A model generated the notes under the pieces. The model had not been told where the DNA came from. It did not search any database and saw only the letters and a program-made list of their open reading frames with translations. This document shows positions 46,811-55,707 of a DNA stretch of 64,000 nucleotides, in pieces. Position 1 is the stretch's first letter. Each line of letters starts with the position of its first letter. Made by a program: the position numbers and the translations under genes. The stretch is from assembly GCF_017883985.1 (NCBI RefSeq), contig NZ_PRDG01000003.1, positions 194,991 through 258,990 of the forward strand, in the 5' to 3' direction. The DNA is from Streptococcus oricebi (GTDB lineage: Bacteria > Bacillota > Bacilli > Lactobacillales > Streptococcaceae).

Positions 46811-48229
46811 TTAATTTCTTTTTTGTCGCCGCAACCAAGCAAAACCAAGGATAAACAAGGCCAAGCCTGCTAGACCTGCCAGGCTATTTTCCCTTGTTCC
46901 TGTTTGGGGTAAGGTTTGGCTTGCTAGCCGGCCAGTAGCTGGAGCCTTTTCTTCTGCCTGCTTTTGATTAGCCAACTGGCTCAAGCTCGCTCCTGCTGGA
47001 TGATTCTGGTCCTGACTAGGCTTGTTAGGATTTGGAAGGGAATCTTGTCCCTGCTGACCAGGATCTGCCACCATGTCAGCCAGAGGAACCACACTATTGA
47101 GGAAGGCTTCTTTCGAAATCCCCCGTTCTTCAATGGCATCTTGAACCCCTGTAATACTTACAAAATAGTAACGAGCCCAGTCCTTGGTTAGGCGTTGAAT
47201 ACCTGCTAGACCAGCACCTGGATACCAGGCTGGATGAATGGTTTCATTGGTAAATTTCCAGTCGCCTCCGACCTGGATACCCAACTTAGCTTCTGGATCA
47301 GACTTTTCAGAAATGCGGGCTTCCACCGAAACCAGGACTGCCCGAATCGTTTGCGGATTTTGAATATTAGTAACTTGGTTAGAGCCCCAGTGGGCAACTC
47401 GGTCCTGTTTGGGCAAGACTTCAATCGCAGTCCCACCACCCGCAATGGGCTCATTCTCTCCTTCTTTAACAAAAGTATTCATATTCCCCTTAAATTGAGC
47501 AACCCAGTTCACTGCTTCGGGATGGTCCATAATCTTGTCCCAGGTGTTGGAATCTTGCCGCAAGACAAAAGCCTGCATATTGCGGACATCAGCCCAAGCA
47601 TTTGTAGCTTTGTTGTCGCTCATCTCCAGCACAACGCCCCAAGGGTCAAATTCGTCCATCCATTTGCCCCGTTCCTTGTTGAAATCAGCCAGGGCTTGCT
47701 CATCAGTCATTCCATCGTGTTTATATGCCAGATAATACCAATCCGCCGCCGGGTCAAAATTCGGACGACCACCCAGAACTACTGCCCCAGCATTAAATTG
47801 ACCAGGACCGCCATTAGGACCACGCTTTTCATCTGGAACCTGGTTTTCGCTAGACCAGACCCAGACATCTCCTTGGTTGGCCCCCATTTGGGCGATAGCC
47901 CTTTGTTTTTCAGCCTCAGACATGACCTGACTACTGTCTAGAGGAGCACTAGCTAGGACTTGACTGCTAGGACTTTCAGCTACTGGACTAGCCTTTTCTT
48001 CCACGGGACTAGTGCTTTCAGTAACCGCCTCAGGGTTAGCCTCTTCTGGCGAGGCCTTATCAACTACTGTAGTGGTGACGTCGCTAGGGTTCGCTTTCTC
48101 ATCTGCCTTAACACTAGAAACCCCGATTGTTAAAAGAGACAAGAGAGAAGCACAAACCAAGAGTGAGCCACCATAAGACTTGGCAGCAAACTTCTTAGAA
48201 GAAAAATCAAACATTGTCTTTTTATTCAT
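46811..48229 (-). CDS. LPXTG-anchored surface protein of unknown function
   Basis: This 472-residue exported protein has a signal region (about 1-43, cleavage likely after SSVKA), an Ser/Pro/Glu-rich stalk (about 44-110), a folded aromatic-rich domain (about 115-385, with GDVWVWSSENQ, DPAADWYYLAYKHDG and HPAWYPGAGLAGIQRL), a spacer and the sortase signal LPQTG near 440 with hydrophobic tail and RRQKRN. I do not recognise the central domain; many Trp and Gly hint at ligand binding, perhaps a glycan. It lies downstream of the beta-galactosidase/PTS genes in the same direction, 128 bases after the aldo/keto reductase gene, with its own AGGAGG site. Confidence 0.8.
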   Translation of the reverse strand: MNKKTMFDFSSKKFAAKSYGGSLLVCASLLSLLTIGVSSVKADEKANPSDVTTTVVDKASPEEANPEAVTESTSPVEEKASPVAESPSSQVLASAPLDSSQVMSEAEKQRAIAQMGANQGDVWVWSSENQVPDEKRGPNGGPGQFNAGAVVLGGRPNFDPAADWYYLAYKHDGMTDEQALADFNKERGKWMDEFDPWGVVLEMSDNKATNAWADVRNMQAFVLRQDSNTWDKIMDHPEAVNWVAQFKGNMNTFVKEGENEPIAGGGTAIEVLPKQDRVAHWGSNQVTNIQNPQTIRAVLVSVEARISEKSDPEAKLGIQVGGDWKFTNETIHPAWYPGAGLAGIQRLTKDWARYYFVSITGVQDAIEERGISKEAFLNSVVPLADMVADPGQQGQDSLPNPNKPSQDQNHPAGASLSQLANQKQAEEKAPATGRLASQTLPQTGTRENSLAGLAGLALFILGFAWLRRQKRN

Positions 48230-48357
48230 ACCATCCTCCTATTGAAAGATACGAGAGCTTTGAGATTGACAAAATTCTTAACTGATTCCTTTGTTCCCCT
48301 TTAAAATGGGCAAATCCTTGCCCAGCACTGTCTGTGCGCTTATCAGTTCTTAAATCA

Positions 48358-49287
48358 TCAAGGCAAGGGATTGCCGGCACTCTTATAGATTTGATACCAA
48401 TCGGCCCTAGACAATTGAATTTCAAAAGCCTGAGCCATAGAAGCAATCCGTTTCGGATTCATACTACCAATAATAGGCTGCATCTTGGCTGGGTGCCGCA
48501 AAATCCAAGCAATCACCATGGCCTCCAAACTAACTCCATAGTCAGCCGCAACTTCCTCTAGTTTTTTAGTTAATTGACTATACTTGGGGTGTTTGATAAA
48601 GAGCCCCTGGCTCAAGTCAACCTGAAAAGGCGACCAAGGCTGAATCGTAATATTGTGGAGCCGGCAGTAGTCTAAAACGCCTCCGTCTCGATTGACCGCA
48701 AAGGAATTAAGCATATTGGCATTCAGGCCTTGATCGAGCATGGGAGTATGGGCTGGCCCAAACTGAAGCTGGTTGATGATGAGGGGCTGCTTGACACTCT
48801 TTTGTAGGAGTTCAATCTGGTAAGGATTTTGATTGCTGACCCCAAAATAGCGGACCTTGCCCGCTTGATGCAGACTTTCAAAAGCCTCTCCTACCTCCTC
48901 AGGCTCAACCAAGGCATCCGGGCGGTGGAGGAGCAAGACATCTAAATAGTCCGTCTCCAAACGCTTCAAGCTAGCCTCTACCGAGCTTATAATGTAATCC
49001 CTAGAAAAATCAAAATGATAGTTGGTGTAGACATCTCGTAGGCCACACTTGGACTGGATAAGAACCTTATCCCGAGAAATCTTAGCCTCTCTCAAGCCCC
49101 GAGCAAAGCTAGACTCAGCCTGGCCAGCTGCATAGACATCTGAATGGTCATAAAAGTTAATCCCTAGCTCTTGAGTGCCTTGCAAAACAGCCACAACCTC
49201 CTCTGGGGAGCAATCCGCCATCCGCATACAGCCCAAAACCAGCTGACTGGCCTGCGATAATTGAGTTCCAAGATTTAGATACTTCAT
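48358..49287 (-). CDS. Aldo/keto reductase, YdhF-like
   Basis: This 309-residue TIM-barrel NADPH-dependent reductase carries Asp and Tyr of the tetrad in NFYDHSDVYAAGQAE near 46, Lys in VLIQSKCG near 78 and His in DVLLLHRPDAL near 120. The cofactor region has IIGSMNPKRI near 278. It overlaps the end of the GH35 gene by 4 bases, so it belongs to the galactoside operon. It may reduce the sugar product or a related aldehyde; this is inferred only from context. Confidence 0.88.
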   Translation of the reverse strand: MKYLNLGTQLSQASQLVLGCMRMADCSPEEVVAVLQGTQELGINFYDHSDVYAAGQAESSFARGLREAKISRDKVLIQSKCGLRDVYTNYHFDFSRDYIISSVEASLKRLETDYLDVLLLHRPDALVEPEEVGEAFESLHQAGKVRYFGVSNQNPYQIELLQKSVKQPLIINQLQFGPAHTPMLDQGLNANMLNSFAVNRDGGVLDYCRLHNITIQPWSPFQVDLSQGLFIKHPKYSQLTKKLEEVAADYGVSLEAMVIAWILRHPAKMQPIIGSMNPKRIASMAQAFEIQLSRADWYQIYKSAGNPLP

Positions 49288-51074
49288 AGTTCCTCCTCAT
49301 CTTTAAAGACAGGCTGATCGACCAAGGTCAAGCAGTCAATGGCCACATTCTCCGTTTCAAAGACGATAAATTCATTTTCCTCCTGCAAGAGCCCAGATGG
49401 AACATAAAGGTATTGAATCGGCCCCTCCTGCCAATAACGGCCCAGGTTAAAACCATTGACACTGATACAGCCCTTGCCATAGGCCGAGCAATCAATAAAG
49501 GTATCTGCAAGTTCTGTCAATCTAACCTTGAATTGATAGAAACTTGGAGCCTGGCTGGGCCTTGTAGATGGACTATCAAAAGGAATCTTCTCCAACATGG
49601 CCGCATCAAACTTGAGCGCATAGTGCTTCCAGCCCTTACGGAACTGGTGGTTAATCATGATGCCCCCTTTAACGCCCTTGGACTGGCTAGGAGCCCCCAA
49701 CTTATAACCGTAGTTGACCCGGCCCAGATTCTCAACCAGGACATCAATCTGCACCTTCTCCGTATCAGCAGAAAAGAGCAGTTCATCTCCTATCTCCTCC
49801 CGATACTGGGTAGCCAAGTGTTCTTGGTTGATATAAAATTGGCAGCGGTCATGAGTTTCTAAGGCCTTGAGGCGTTCTTCATGATACTGATTTTTAATAT
49901 CAGAGCGGTAGAGGATGTAGCCGTGATTTTGACCAATTTTTTCCATGGCCTGAGGATAGTCAGCGTAAATCTCCTCGGTAATTACCGGAGCGACTTCCAG
50001 CAGATTGGCAGTGCCCGCTAGCGGGAAGCTACCATAAGCCTTGGCCTTACGAGTAATCGGCTCCATCTGCTCCAAGTCTGGGAAGAGCTCATGAACCACC
50101 CTTTGAACAGCATAGTACTTTTCAGTTGGCTGGCCCCATTCATTGATGGGGGCATCAAAGTCATAGGAGGTCACTTGGGGCAAGTCCTTGGTCTTCCGAG
50201 CGGAACAGCCATTGATAAAACCAAAGTTAGTCCCTCCCCTTAGTAGAAAGAGGTTCATGCTGCCAATTTGTAACATTTCCTTGACATCGCTTGCCAAGTC
50301 CTCGGCCTCCCTGCGAACGATTGGCTCAGACCAGCGGTTAAACCAACCGTCCCAAAATTCGGTACACATAAGGGGCCATTTTTTGCCATGTCTAGCCATA
50401 AAGGCTCGCAGATTATCCGTATTTTCCTTGGCCTGGGAGCCAAAATTCCCCGTTACAAAGATGTCGTCCTCAATCAAGGTCCCTGCCTCCAAGGCCTCAA
50501 TCCAGGTACCATCTGAAGTGAAGAGGGGAACTTCAACCCCTCGATCCCGCATCATCTGGGCAATCTTGCGCATATAGGCCTTGTCCTCAGCATAGGAGCC
50601 ATACTCATTTTCCACCTGCATCATGAGAATTGGACCACCCTGACTGGACTGGTAGGGCAGAAGTTTGGGAAAGAGCCAGTCATAAAAGTGGGCTACTTTT
50701 TCCAGAAATAGAGGATGATCCACCCGATAGCGCATCTCTGGATAGGTCAGCAACCAAGGAGGCATACCTCCAAAGTCAAACTCCGCGCAGATATAAGGGC
50801 TAGGACGGACGATTAAATGGAGGCCCATCTCTTGAACCAAGTCAAAATAGGCTTCAAAGTCCAGCATTCCTTGACTTGTAAACTGCCCTTGGGCCGGCTC
50901 ATGCAGGCTCCAAGGAATGTAGGTTTCCACCGTATTGAAACCCAAAGCCTTTAGATTATGCAGAGTTTCCCGCCACTGGCTGGGGTGCAAACGAAAGTAC
51001 TGAATAGCTCCAGATAGGATTTTAAAAACCTGTCCATCTAGATAGAAGTCGTCACGAATTTCAAATCTTGTCAT
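49284..51074 (-). CDS. bgaC: Beta-galactosidase, GH35 (BgaC-like)
   Basis: This 596-residue enzyme removes terminal beta-linked galactose (in S. pneumoniae BgaC prefers Gal-beta-1,3-GlcNAc). The TIM barrel spans about 1-320 with the acid/base in MMQVENEYGSYAED (Glu near 156) and the nucleophile in PLMCTEFWDGWFNRW (Glu near 235). C-terminal beta domains follow. There is no signal peptide or LPXTG, so it should work inside the cell on sugars taken up by the linked PTS. It starts 3 bases after the EIIC gene. Confidence 0.93.
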   Translation of the reverse strand: MTRFEIRDDFYLDGQVFKILSGAIQYFRLHPSQWRETLHNLKALGFNTVETYIPWSLHEPAQGQFTSQGMLDFEAYFDLVQEMGLHLIVRPSPYICAEFDFGGMPPWLLTYPEMRYRVDHPLFLEKVAHFYDWLFPKLLPYQSSQGGPILMMQVENEYGSYAEDKAYMRKIAQMMRDRGVEVPLFTSDGTWIEALEAGTLIEDDIFVTGNFGSQAKENTDNLRAFMARHGKKWPLMCTEFWDGWFNRWSEPIVRREAEDLASDVKEMLQIGSMNLFLLRGGTNFGFINGCSARKTKDLPQVTSYDFDAPINEWGQPTEKYYAVQRVVHELFPDLEQMEPITRKAKAYGSFPLAGTANLLEVAPVITEEIYADYPQAMEKIGQNHGYILYRSDIKNQYHEERLKALETHDRCQFYINQEHLATQYREEIGDELLFSADTEKVQIDVLVENLGRVNYGYKLGAPSQSKGVKGGIMINHQFRKGWKHYALKFDAAMLEKIPFDSPSTRPSQAPSFYQFKVRLTELADTFIDCSAYGKGCISVNGFNLGRYWQEGPIQYLYVPSGLLQEENEFIVFETENVAIDCLTLVDQPVFKDEEEL

Positions 51075-51077
51075 TCT

Positions 51078-52430
51078 CTATAATTCCTCCTGCTTATCTG
51101 CCAATTTGACAAATGGTAGATAGATAAAGGTTGAAATAGCGATATTGACTAGAGATAGAATAATGGCCCGCCAGTCAAAGGCTGTTGCGAAAAAGCCATA
51201 GAGGATTGGCGGCATTACCCAGGTTACATTTTGTGTCACCGGAGCAACCAAGCCTAGGGAGGTAGCGAAATAGGCAACAGTAACCATGACCATCGGTGTC
51301 AATACATAAGGGATAAACATGATTGGATTGAGAACGATTGGCAAACCATACATCACTGGCTCCCCAATATTAAAGACCATAGGGAAGATTCCGAGTTTGG
51401 CTACTTCGCGATAGTGTTTGTTGCGAGCTTGCCATAGGATTGCAATGGCTACCCCAATCGCATCAAACCAAACAAAGGCTCCAAAGGAATTGTCTGTCCA
51501 CATATAAGGAATGGCCTGACCAGCCTGATAGGCTTCCAGGTTAGCTAGCATGGTCACACCAAAGAGGCTGGCCATGACTGGAGCCAATACATTTCCTCCA
51601 TGAAGGCCAAAGAACCAGAAAATCTTATTCAAAAAGACAATCAAGAGCACTGCCCAGAAACTTTGTGATAGGCCAAGAAGAGGGGCCTGGAGCACCTTGT
51701 AAATCCAGTCAATCATCAGCTCACCTGTCACCGAATTGAAGATGTAGGTAGCAATCCCTACCACATACATGGCGATAGCCGCTGGAATAATGGACAAGAA
51801 GGGTTTCATGATAGCTGGTGGTACAGAGTCAGGCAGCTTAATGGTCCAGTTGCGATTCATGACCTTACAAAAGATAATTACTGAAATAAAGCCGATAATA
51901 ATGGCGGTAAAATAACCCCGAGCACTAATCTGATCACCAGGTAGGACTCCATTTAAGGTCACCGTCAAATTTTTTCCGGATAGCTCAAGCTCCTGTATTT
52001 TTCCGATAGCCTTACTGAGCCCTGGAGTCTTAGCAGCCAATTCAAAGGTCTTGCTGATAGAACCCCCAATTGTAATCACATAGGAGGCCACCGCAACCAG
52101 ACCGGCCGAAATTTTATCTGTATTATAAATCTTAGCGATATTGACCCCAAAGGTAAAGAGGAAGAGCAGGACAACAATCGGAATACTTCCCTTAAATACT
52201 AGGTAGTTAATATCAATCAGCCATTGGAAGGTTGACACGACACCCTTCCAGCCAAATTGCAGGGGGAGGTCCGATAGAAAGGCATTTAACATCAGGGCAA
52301 AGGAACCAGTCATAATAACAGGCATGGTCCCGATGAAAGAATCACGCAGGGCGACTAGAAACTTTTGATTACCGACCTTGTTTGCAATCGGCATGAGTCT
52401 AGCCTGCCATTTGTCAACAAAACTACTCAT
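51078..52430 (-). CDS. PTS EIIC component, lactose/cellobiose family
   Basis: This 450-residue membrane permease has about ten hydrophobic segments. The family features GTMPVIMTGSFALMLNAF near 34 and FNIGEPVMYGLPIVLNP near 356 are typical of CelB/LacE-type EIIC. It is third in the EIIB-EIIA-EIIC-GH35-AKR operon. With the beta-galactosidase next to it, the likely cargo is a beta-galactoside disaccharide (for example lacto-N-biose or galacto-N-biose type). The exact sugar is not decided by sequence. Confidence 0.92.
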   Translation of the reverse strand: MSSFVDKWQARLMPIANKVGNQKFLVALRDSFIGTMPVIMTGSFALMLNAFLSDLPLQFGWKGVVSTFQWLIDINYLVFKGSIPIVVLLFLFTFGVNIAKIYNTDKISAGLVAVASYVITIGGSISKTFELAAKTPGLSKAIGKIQELELSGKNLTVTLNGVLPGDQISARGYFTAIIIGFISVIIFCKVMNRNWTIKLPDSVPPAIMKPFLSIIPAAIAMYVVGIATYIFNSVTGELMIDWIYKVLQAPLLGLSQSFWAVLLIVFLNKIFWFFGLHGGNVLAPVMASLFGVTMLANLEAYQAGQAIPYMWTDNSFGAFVWFDAIGVAIAILWQARNKHYREVAKLGIFPMVFNIGEPVMYGLPIVLNPIMFIPYVLTPMVMVTVAYFATSLGLVAPVTQNVTWVMPPILYGFFATAFDWRAIILSLVNIAISTFIYLPFVKLADKQEEL

Positions 52431-52443
52431 AATGCGTCTCTCC

Positions 52444-52761
52444 TTATTTATCTATCTTCTGATATAATTCCACAATTTCCTTGGCCAAATCAAGGAAGGC
52501 AATACTGGTCATGAGGTGATCCTGCCCATGCACCATAAATAAACTATAGTCTGTCTTTTCGCCGCGAGCCTCCTTACTTAACATCTCCATCTGTGCATGG
52601 TGGGCAGACAACAAGGCCTCTTGAGCCTGGGCCAACTTTTCTTTTGCCTGCTTAAAGTCTTGCTTTTTAGCAGCAGAAATCGCCTCAAGCGCACAGGACT
52701 TGGCTTCTCCTCCATACATAATTAGGGTCATTGCAACTTCTAAACTTGCTTCTTCTGCCAT
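52444..52761 (-). CDS. PTS EIIA component, lactose/cellobiose family
   Basis: This 105-residue helical cytoplasmic protein forms a trimer in this family. The phosphorylated histidine lies in LLSAHHAQMEML near 74-77 and the trimer metal-binding Asp lies in MVHGQDHLMTS near 83. It passes phosphate from HPr to EIIB. It follows EIIB by 4 bases. The ribosome site is weak (GGGTAG). Confidence 0.93.
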   Translation of the reverse strand: MAEEASLEVAMTLIMYGGEAKSCALEAISAAKKQDFKQAKEKLAQAQEALLSAHHAQMEMLSKEARGEKTDYSLFMVHGQDHLMTSIAFLDLAKEIVELYQKIDK

Positions 52762-52765
52762 TGTG

Positions 52766-53080
52766 CTACCCGTTCATCAAGGACACTGCTAGGTCTAAAA
52801 CCTTGTCCCCCTTCATCATGCCATAGTCGGTCATGGGAATAACCTCAGCTGGAATTTCTGGGTAGTCTTCCTTAAAACCGTCTAACAAATAACGAACCTG
52901 CGGTCCTAATAATAGGACATCTACTGAATGTTGGGCCAGATATTCCTTGGCTTCTGGCACAGGAACAGCAAAGATTTTAGCTGCCAAATCTCTTTCTTGG
53001 GCGGCATTTTGCATCTTGGTAACCATTAGACTGGTACTCATCCCCGCTGCACAGACCAACATAATTTCCTTGGTTTCCAT
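52766..53080 (-). CDS. PTS EIIB component, lactose/cellobiose family
   Basis: This 104-residue phosphotransferase has its phosphocysteine in the early motif IMLVCAAGMSTSLMV (Cys10). The start at 53080 has a GAGGTG site six bases upstream; an upstream in-frame codon at 53134 lacks one and lies in the promoter. It heads the operon and is divergent from the ROK regulator. Confidence 0.93.
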   Translation of the reverse strand: METKEIMLVCAAGMSTSLMVTKMQNAAQERDLAAKIFAVPVPEAKEYLAQHSVDVLLLGPQVRYLLDGFKEDYPEIPAEVIPMTDYGMMKGDKVLDLAVSLMNG

Positions 53081-53114
53081 AGGCACCTCACTTACTTCTA
53101 GCAATCGGCCATTA

Positions 53115-53145
53115 CAAATATATATTATTTGCAATATGTAAACAA
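53115..53145 (-). promoter_or_regulatory. Promoter of the galactoside PTS operon with an AT-rich palindrome
   Basis: On the minus strand TTGTTT and TATATT are separated by 17 bases. The inverted repeat CAAATA(TATAT)TATTTG (53115-53131) overlaps the -10 and is a candidate operator for the divergent ROK regulator. Confidence 0.5.
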
Positions 53146-53217
53146 AAAAGCAAAAAAATTATTATAATTAAGTTATTGTTAATATTCTATAAATATTATA
53201 TCGGCTTTCCAAGGAAA

Positions 53218-53231
53218 TGTCAACGCTTTCA
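53218..53231 (-). promoter_or_regulatory. cre site in the divergent PTS/ROK region
   Basis: Read on the minus strand, TGAAAGCGTTGACA matches 13 of 14 consensus positions. It lies just upstream of the ROK gene's probable -35 (TTGTCT at 53235) and upstream of the PTS promoter, so CcpA could affect either side. Confidence 0.7.
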
Positions 53232-53281
53232 TCTTGTCTTTTTAATTATTTTTTGATAATATGACAGCAAGGAGAAAGTTT

Positions 53282-54475
53282 ATGGTATTAACAAAAAAAC
53301 AAGCCCAAATTCGGGCGACAATTTTGGATCAACTCTATGCCAAAAGACCCCTGTCGCGCATTGATATTTCCAAAGAAACTCAGATTACCCCAGCCACGAC
53401 TGGCAGCACCATCAATGAGCTAATCAAGGAGGGTCTGGTCTTAGAATTGGGCGAACTAAACGACGAAACCGTCGGCCGCAAGAAAACCCTACTAGACATT
53501 GCTCCCAAGCAGGTCTACTATCTAGGCTTTGAAATCTCAGAGAAATATCTAGCCTTGGTCATCGCTGATAATTTAGGTCAGGTCCTAGCCAGCAAGTGGA
53601 CCCCCTATGAGCTTGAAAAAGGGGGCGGCCCTAGTGATAGCGAGATCATCCAGCTGATCAAGGACTTCCTAAAAAAACATCGGCGCTATCCCGTCTCCTC
53701 CCTGGCCCTAGCCCTACCAGGCCATGTCCAGCTGGAGCAGACAGAGACCATTATCGCCAACAACCCCCACTGGGATAATATCAATCTCCAGACCATCAGG
53801 GAGGCCTTTTCTATCCCTGTCTACTTCGGCAACAAGTCCCACTGCCTGACCTTGGCCGAGCGCCTCTTTGGCCAGCACCCCAAGGACAGTAATTTCATCG
53901 TCTACCATGTAGCCCGTGGGATACACTGCTCCTATATGTATCAAGGACAGATTTATGGGCAGGAGAATTTTCTAATCGGTGAAGTCGGCCATACCATCAT
54001 CAACCCAGAAGGAGAACGCTGTCCTTGTGGTAAAAATGGCTGCCTACAAAACTACGCTAGTGAAAGTGCCCTTATCAATAAGGCCACCATTCTCTACCAC
54101 TCCTCCCGTATCTCCCTCTTAAGGACCCTGGTTGCCGATTCCAAGGATATCAACCTCAGTACCCTTCTTACCGCCTATCAACTAGGAGACTTGGGCAGTA
54201 TCGAGCTTATCAATACGGCCTGCAAATATCTCAGCATTTCCATTTCCAACCTCTGTCAGCTCATTGATTGCGAACGAATCTACCTTGATGGGGAAATCTT
54301 TTCCTACCCGATTATCGCTGACCAGGTCCAAAAGCAACTCCAGGACTTTAGCCAACTCTTTCCCAAACAAAAAGAGACCCAGATTGCCATCAAACCCTAC
54401 TCCAGCCTCAATATTGCCCAGGCTGCTGTTAGTCTCTGTGTCTACCAGGATTTTTTAGAACCTCAATATACTTAA
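53282..54475 (+). CDS. ROK-family transcriptional regulator (NagC/XylR type)
   Basis: This 397-residue repressor has an N-terminal winged helix (about 1-65, RIDISKETQITPATTGSTI) and a ROK sugar-binding domain. The zinc-binding cluster GHTIINPEGERCPCGKNGCLQ (near 228-248) is described by its core CPCGKNGC; GEVG and LALALPGH near 140 are family motifs. It is divergent from the galactoside PTS operon and so is its likely specific repressor. The start at 53282 has AAGGAG seven bases upstream; an earlier ATG lies within the leader. Confidence 0.9.
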   Translation: MVLTKKQAQIRATILDQLYAKRPLSRIDISKETQITPATTGSTINELIKEGLVLELGELNDETVGRKKTLLDIAPKQVYYLGFEISEKYLALVIADNLGQVLASKWTPYELEKGGGPSDSEIIQLIKDFLKKHRRYPVSSLALALPGHVQLEQTETIIANNPHWDNINLQTIREAFSIPVYFGNKSHCLTLAERLFGQHPKDSNFIVYHVARGIHCSYMYQGQIYGQENFLIGEVGHTIINPEGERCPCGKNGCLQNYASESALINKATILYHSSRISLLRTLVADSKDINLSTLLTAYQLGDLGSIELINTACKYLSISISNLCQLIDCERIYLDGEIFSYPIIADQVQKQLQDFSQLFPKQKETQIAIKPYSSLNIAQAAVSLCVYQDFLEPQYT

Positions 54476-54496
54476 AAACTATAAGAAAATCAGCAT

Positions 54497-54550
54497 AAAA
54501 GCCCAGACCTAAGTCAAAACTTCATTTGAACTCAGGCCTGGGCTTTTTTT
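54497..54550. terminator. Bidirectional terminator between the ROK gene and the TIM-barrel gene
   Basis: AAAGCCCAG and CCT(A)AGT pair with ACT(C)AGG and CTGGGCTTT, followed by a T run on the + strand and A runs on the other side. Confidence 0.88.
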
Positions 54551-54564
54551 ATTTGGAGGGGCTT

Positions 54565-55461
54565 TTAACGATTGATTGAGCGTGAAATCATCGAAATAGT
54601 ATGACGTTGGCCTCGCAGGGCCTTACTCATGGCAAAGATATTTTCTACCGGGGCCAGACAGCCATAGCCTGAATCGCCGATGTGCTGGATATCCACACCA
54701 CAAATCTTATTGCGGATGGCCATCTGCTTCACTGTGTCTTCATCAGCACTTTCCTGACTGGTTCCAATAGCACTCATGACCAGTGCTCCTTGTTGGTGGG
54801 CTAAGCGGACCACTACCTTCAAGTCCTGCTCATCAAAGCCTGGCACACTTCCAACAGCTGGCGCTAGGACAATATCCACTCCTGCTGCGATAAATTTACC
54901 GATAGCCTCTAGGTCAGCTACTGGCTCATCTACACCTGAGGCGTGCATTTTTCCAGCAATGAGAAGACCCGAGAAATTCTCCTTGACCAAACGAATGGTA
55001 TCAATAATGGCCTGGTTGGTCACCCCTGTCCCAGGGTTACCTGTCAGGCAGATAAAGTCAACTCCCAAGTCCTGGGCGCGCTTAATGGTCGCAAGACTGG
55101 CCTTACGTCCTTCATTGATATCCAGTCTTTCTCCCGCCATTTGGGCTTGATTGTCAACAGGCTCTAGGTTGACACCGATAGGCCGTCCAACTAAACGATG
55201 AAGCTCTGTTACAAAGTCGGCGCTATTGTCTAGGCCAGCAACCAGCGGTTCAAAGAGGTCCAAACCATTTAGCAGGATAAGGTCGGCTCCAAAGGCCCGG
55301 GCAATTTCAGCATTGGTCACATCTCCGATATAGGACTCCTTGAAGGCGACATTTTCTGATAGGATAATCCGTCCTTCACTGGCCTTGATACTCTGCTTGA
55401 GCTCGGCTGCGGTCATCTTTAAAATTTCAGAAGCATTGGAACTAATAAATCGTTTAACCAT
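54565..55461 (-). CDS. TIM-barrel protein, DUF7916/BtpA-like
   Basis: This 298-residue protein looks like a TIM barrel of the phosphonomutase/photosystem-biogenesis BtpA type, with repeated strand ends such as ADLILLNGLD, GVNLEPV, DFICLTGNPGTGVTN, LLIAGKMHASGV, DIVLAPAVGSVPG and ALVMSAIGTSQESADE. The conserved DIQHIGDSGYGC near 256 is distinctive. I know relatives from PTS gene neighbourhoods in Firmicutes but not a confirmed reaction. A cre site overlaps its promoter, pointing to carbon metabolism. It is transcribed alone. Confidence 0.7.
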   Translation of the reverse strand: MVKRFISSNASEILKMTAAELKQSIKASEGRIILSENVAFKESYIGDVTNAEIARAFGADLILLNGLDLFEPLVAGLDNSADFVTELHRLVGRPIGVNLEPVDNQAQMAGERLDINEGRKASLATIKRAQDLGVDFICLTGNPGTGVTNQAIIDTIRLVKENFSGLLIAGKMHASGVDEPVADLEAIGKFIAAGVDIVLAPAVGSVPGFDEQDLKVVVRLAHQQGALVMSAIGTSQESADEDTVKQMAIRNKICGVDIQHIGDSGYGCLAPVENIFAMSKALRGQRHTISMISRSINR

Positions 55462-55573
55462 ATTTTACACCTTTTTCTTTATCAATCATTAACAATTAAC
55501 TAATATAATATTTTTTTATGCTTCTTTGTTTATTTTTTATTATCAATTAAAGTATAGCACAAGTCTTTTAAAA

Positions 55574-55587
55574 TGTAAACGGTTTAA
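55574..55587 (+). promoter_or_regulatory. cre site over the promoter of the TIM-barrel gene
   Basis: TGTAAACGGTTTAA matches 13 of 14 cre positions. On the minus strand the overlapping TTTACA, 17 bases and TATACT form the promoter of the gene at 54565-55461. The rest of the 246-base gap holds no gene that I can see. Confidence 0.7.
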
Positions 55588-55707
55588 TTTTTTATTCAGA
55601 AGTAAAAAAACATTTTGCTGATTTAAGAGATTATATAAACCAAAGGGTTATTGTTAAATGGAACAAAGAAAGTTAAAGTGCCAAGAGGGATATCTCTGAA
55701 CCGCTTT

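Noticed and set aside
47234..47941. 235-codon open frame antisense to the LPXTG gene
   Set aside because: The sense protein has signal peptide, stalk and sortase motif; the antisense frame has none of these and no start signals.
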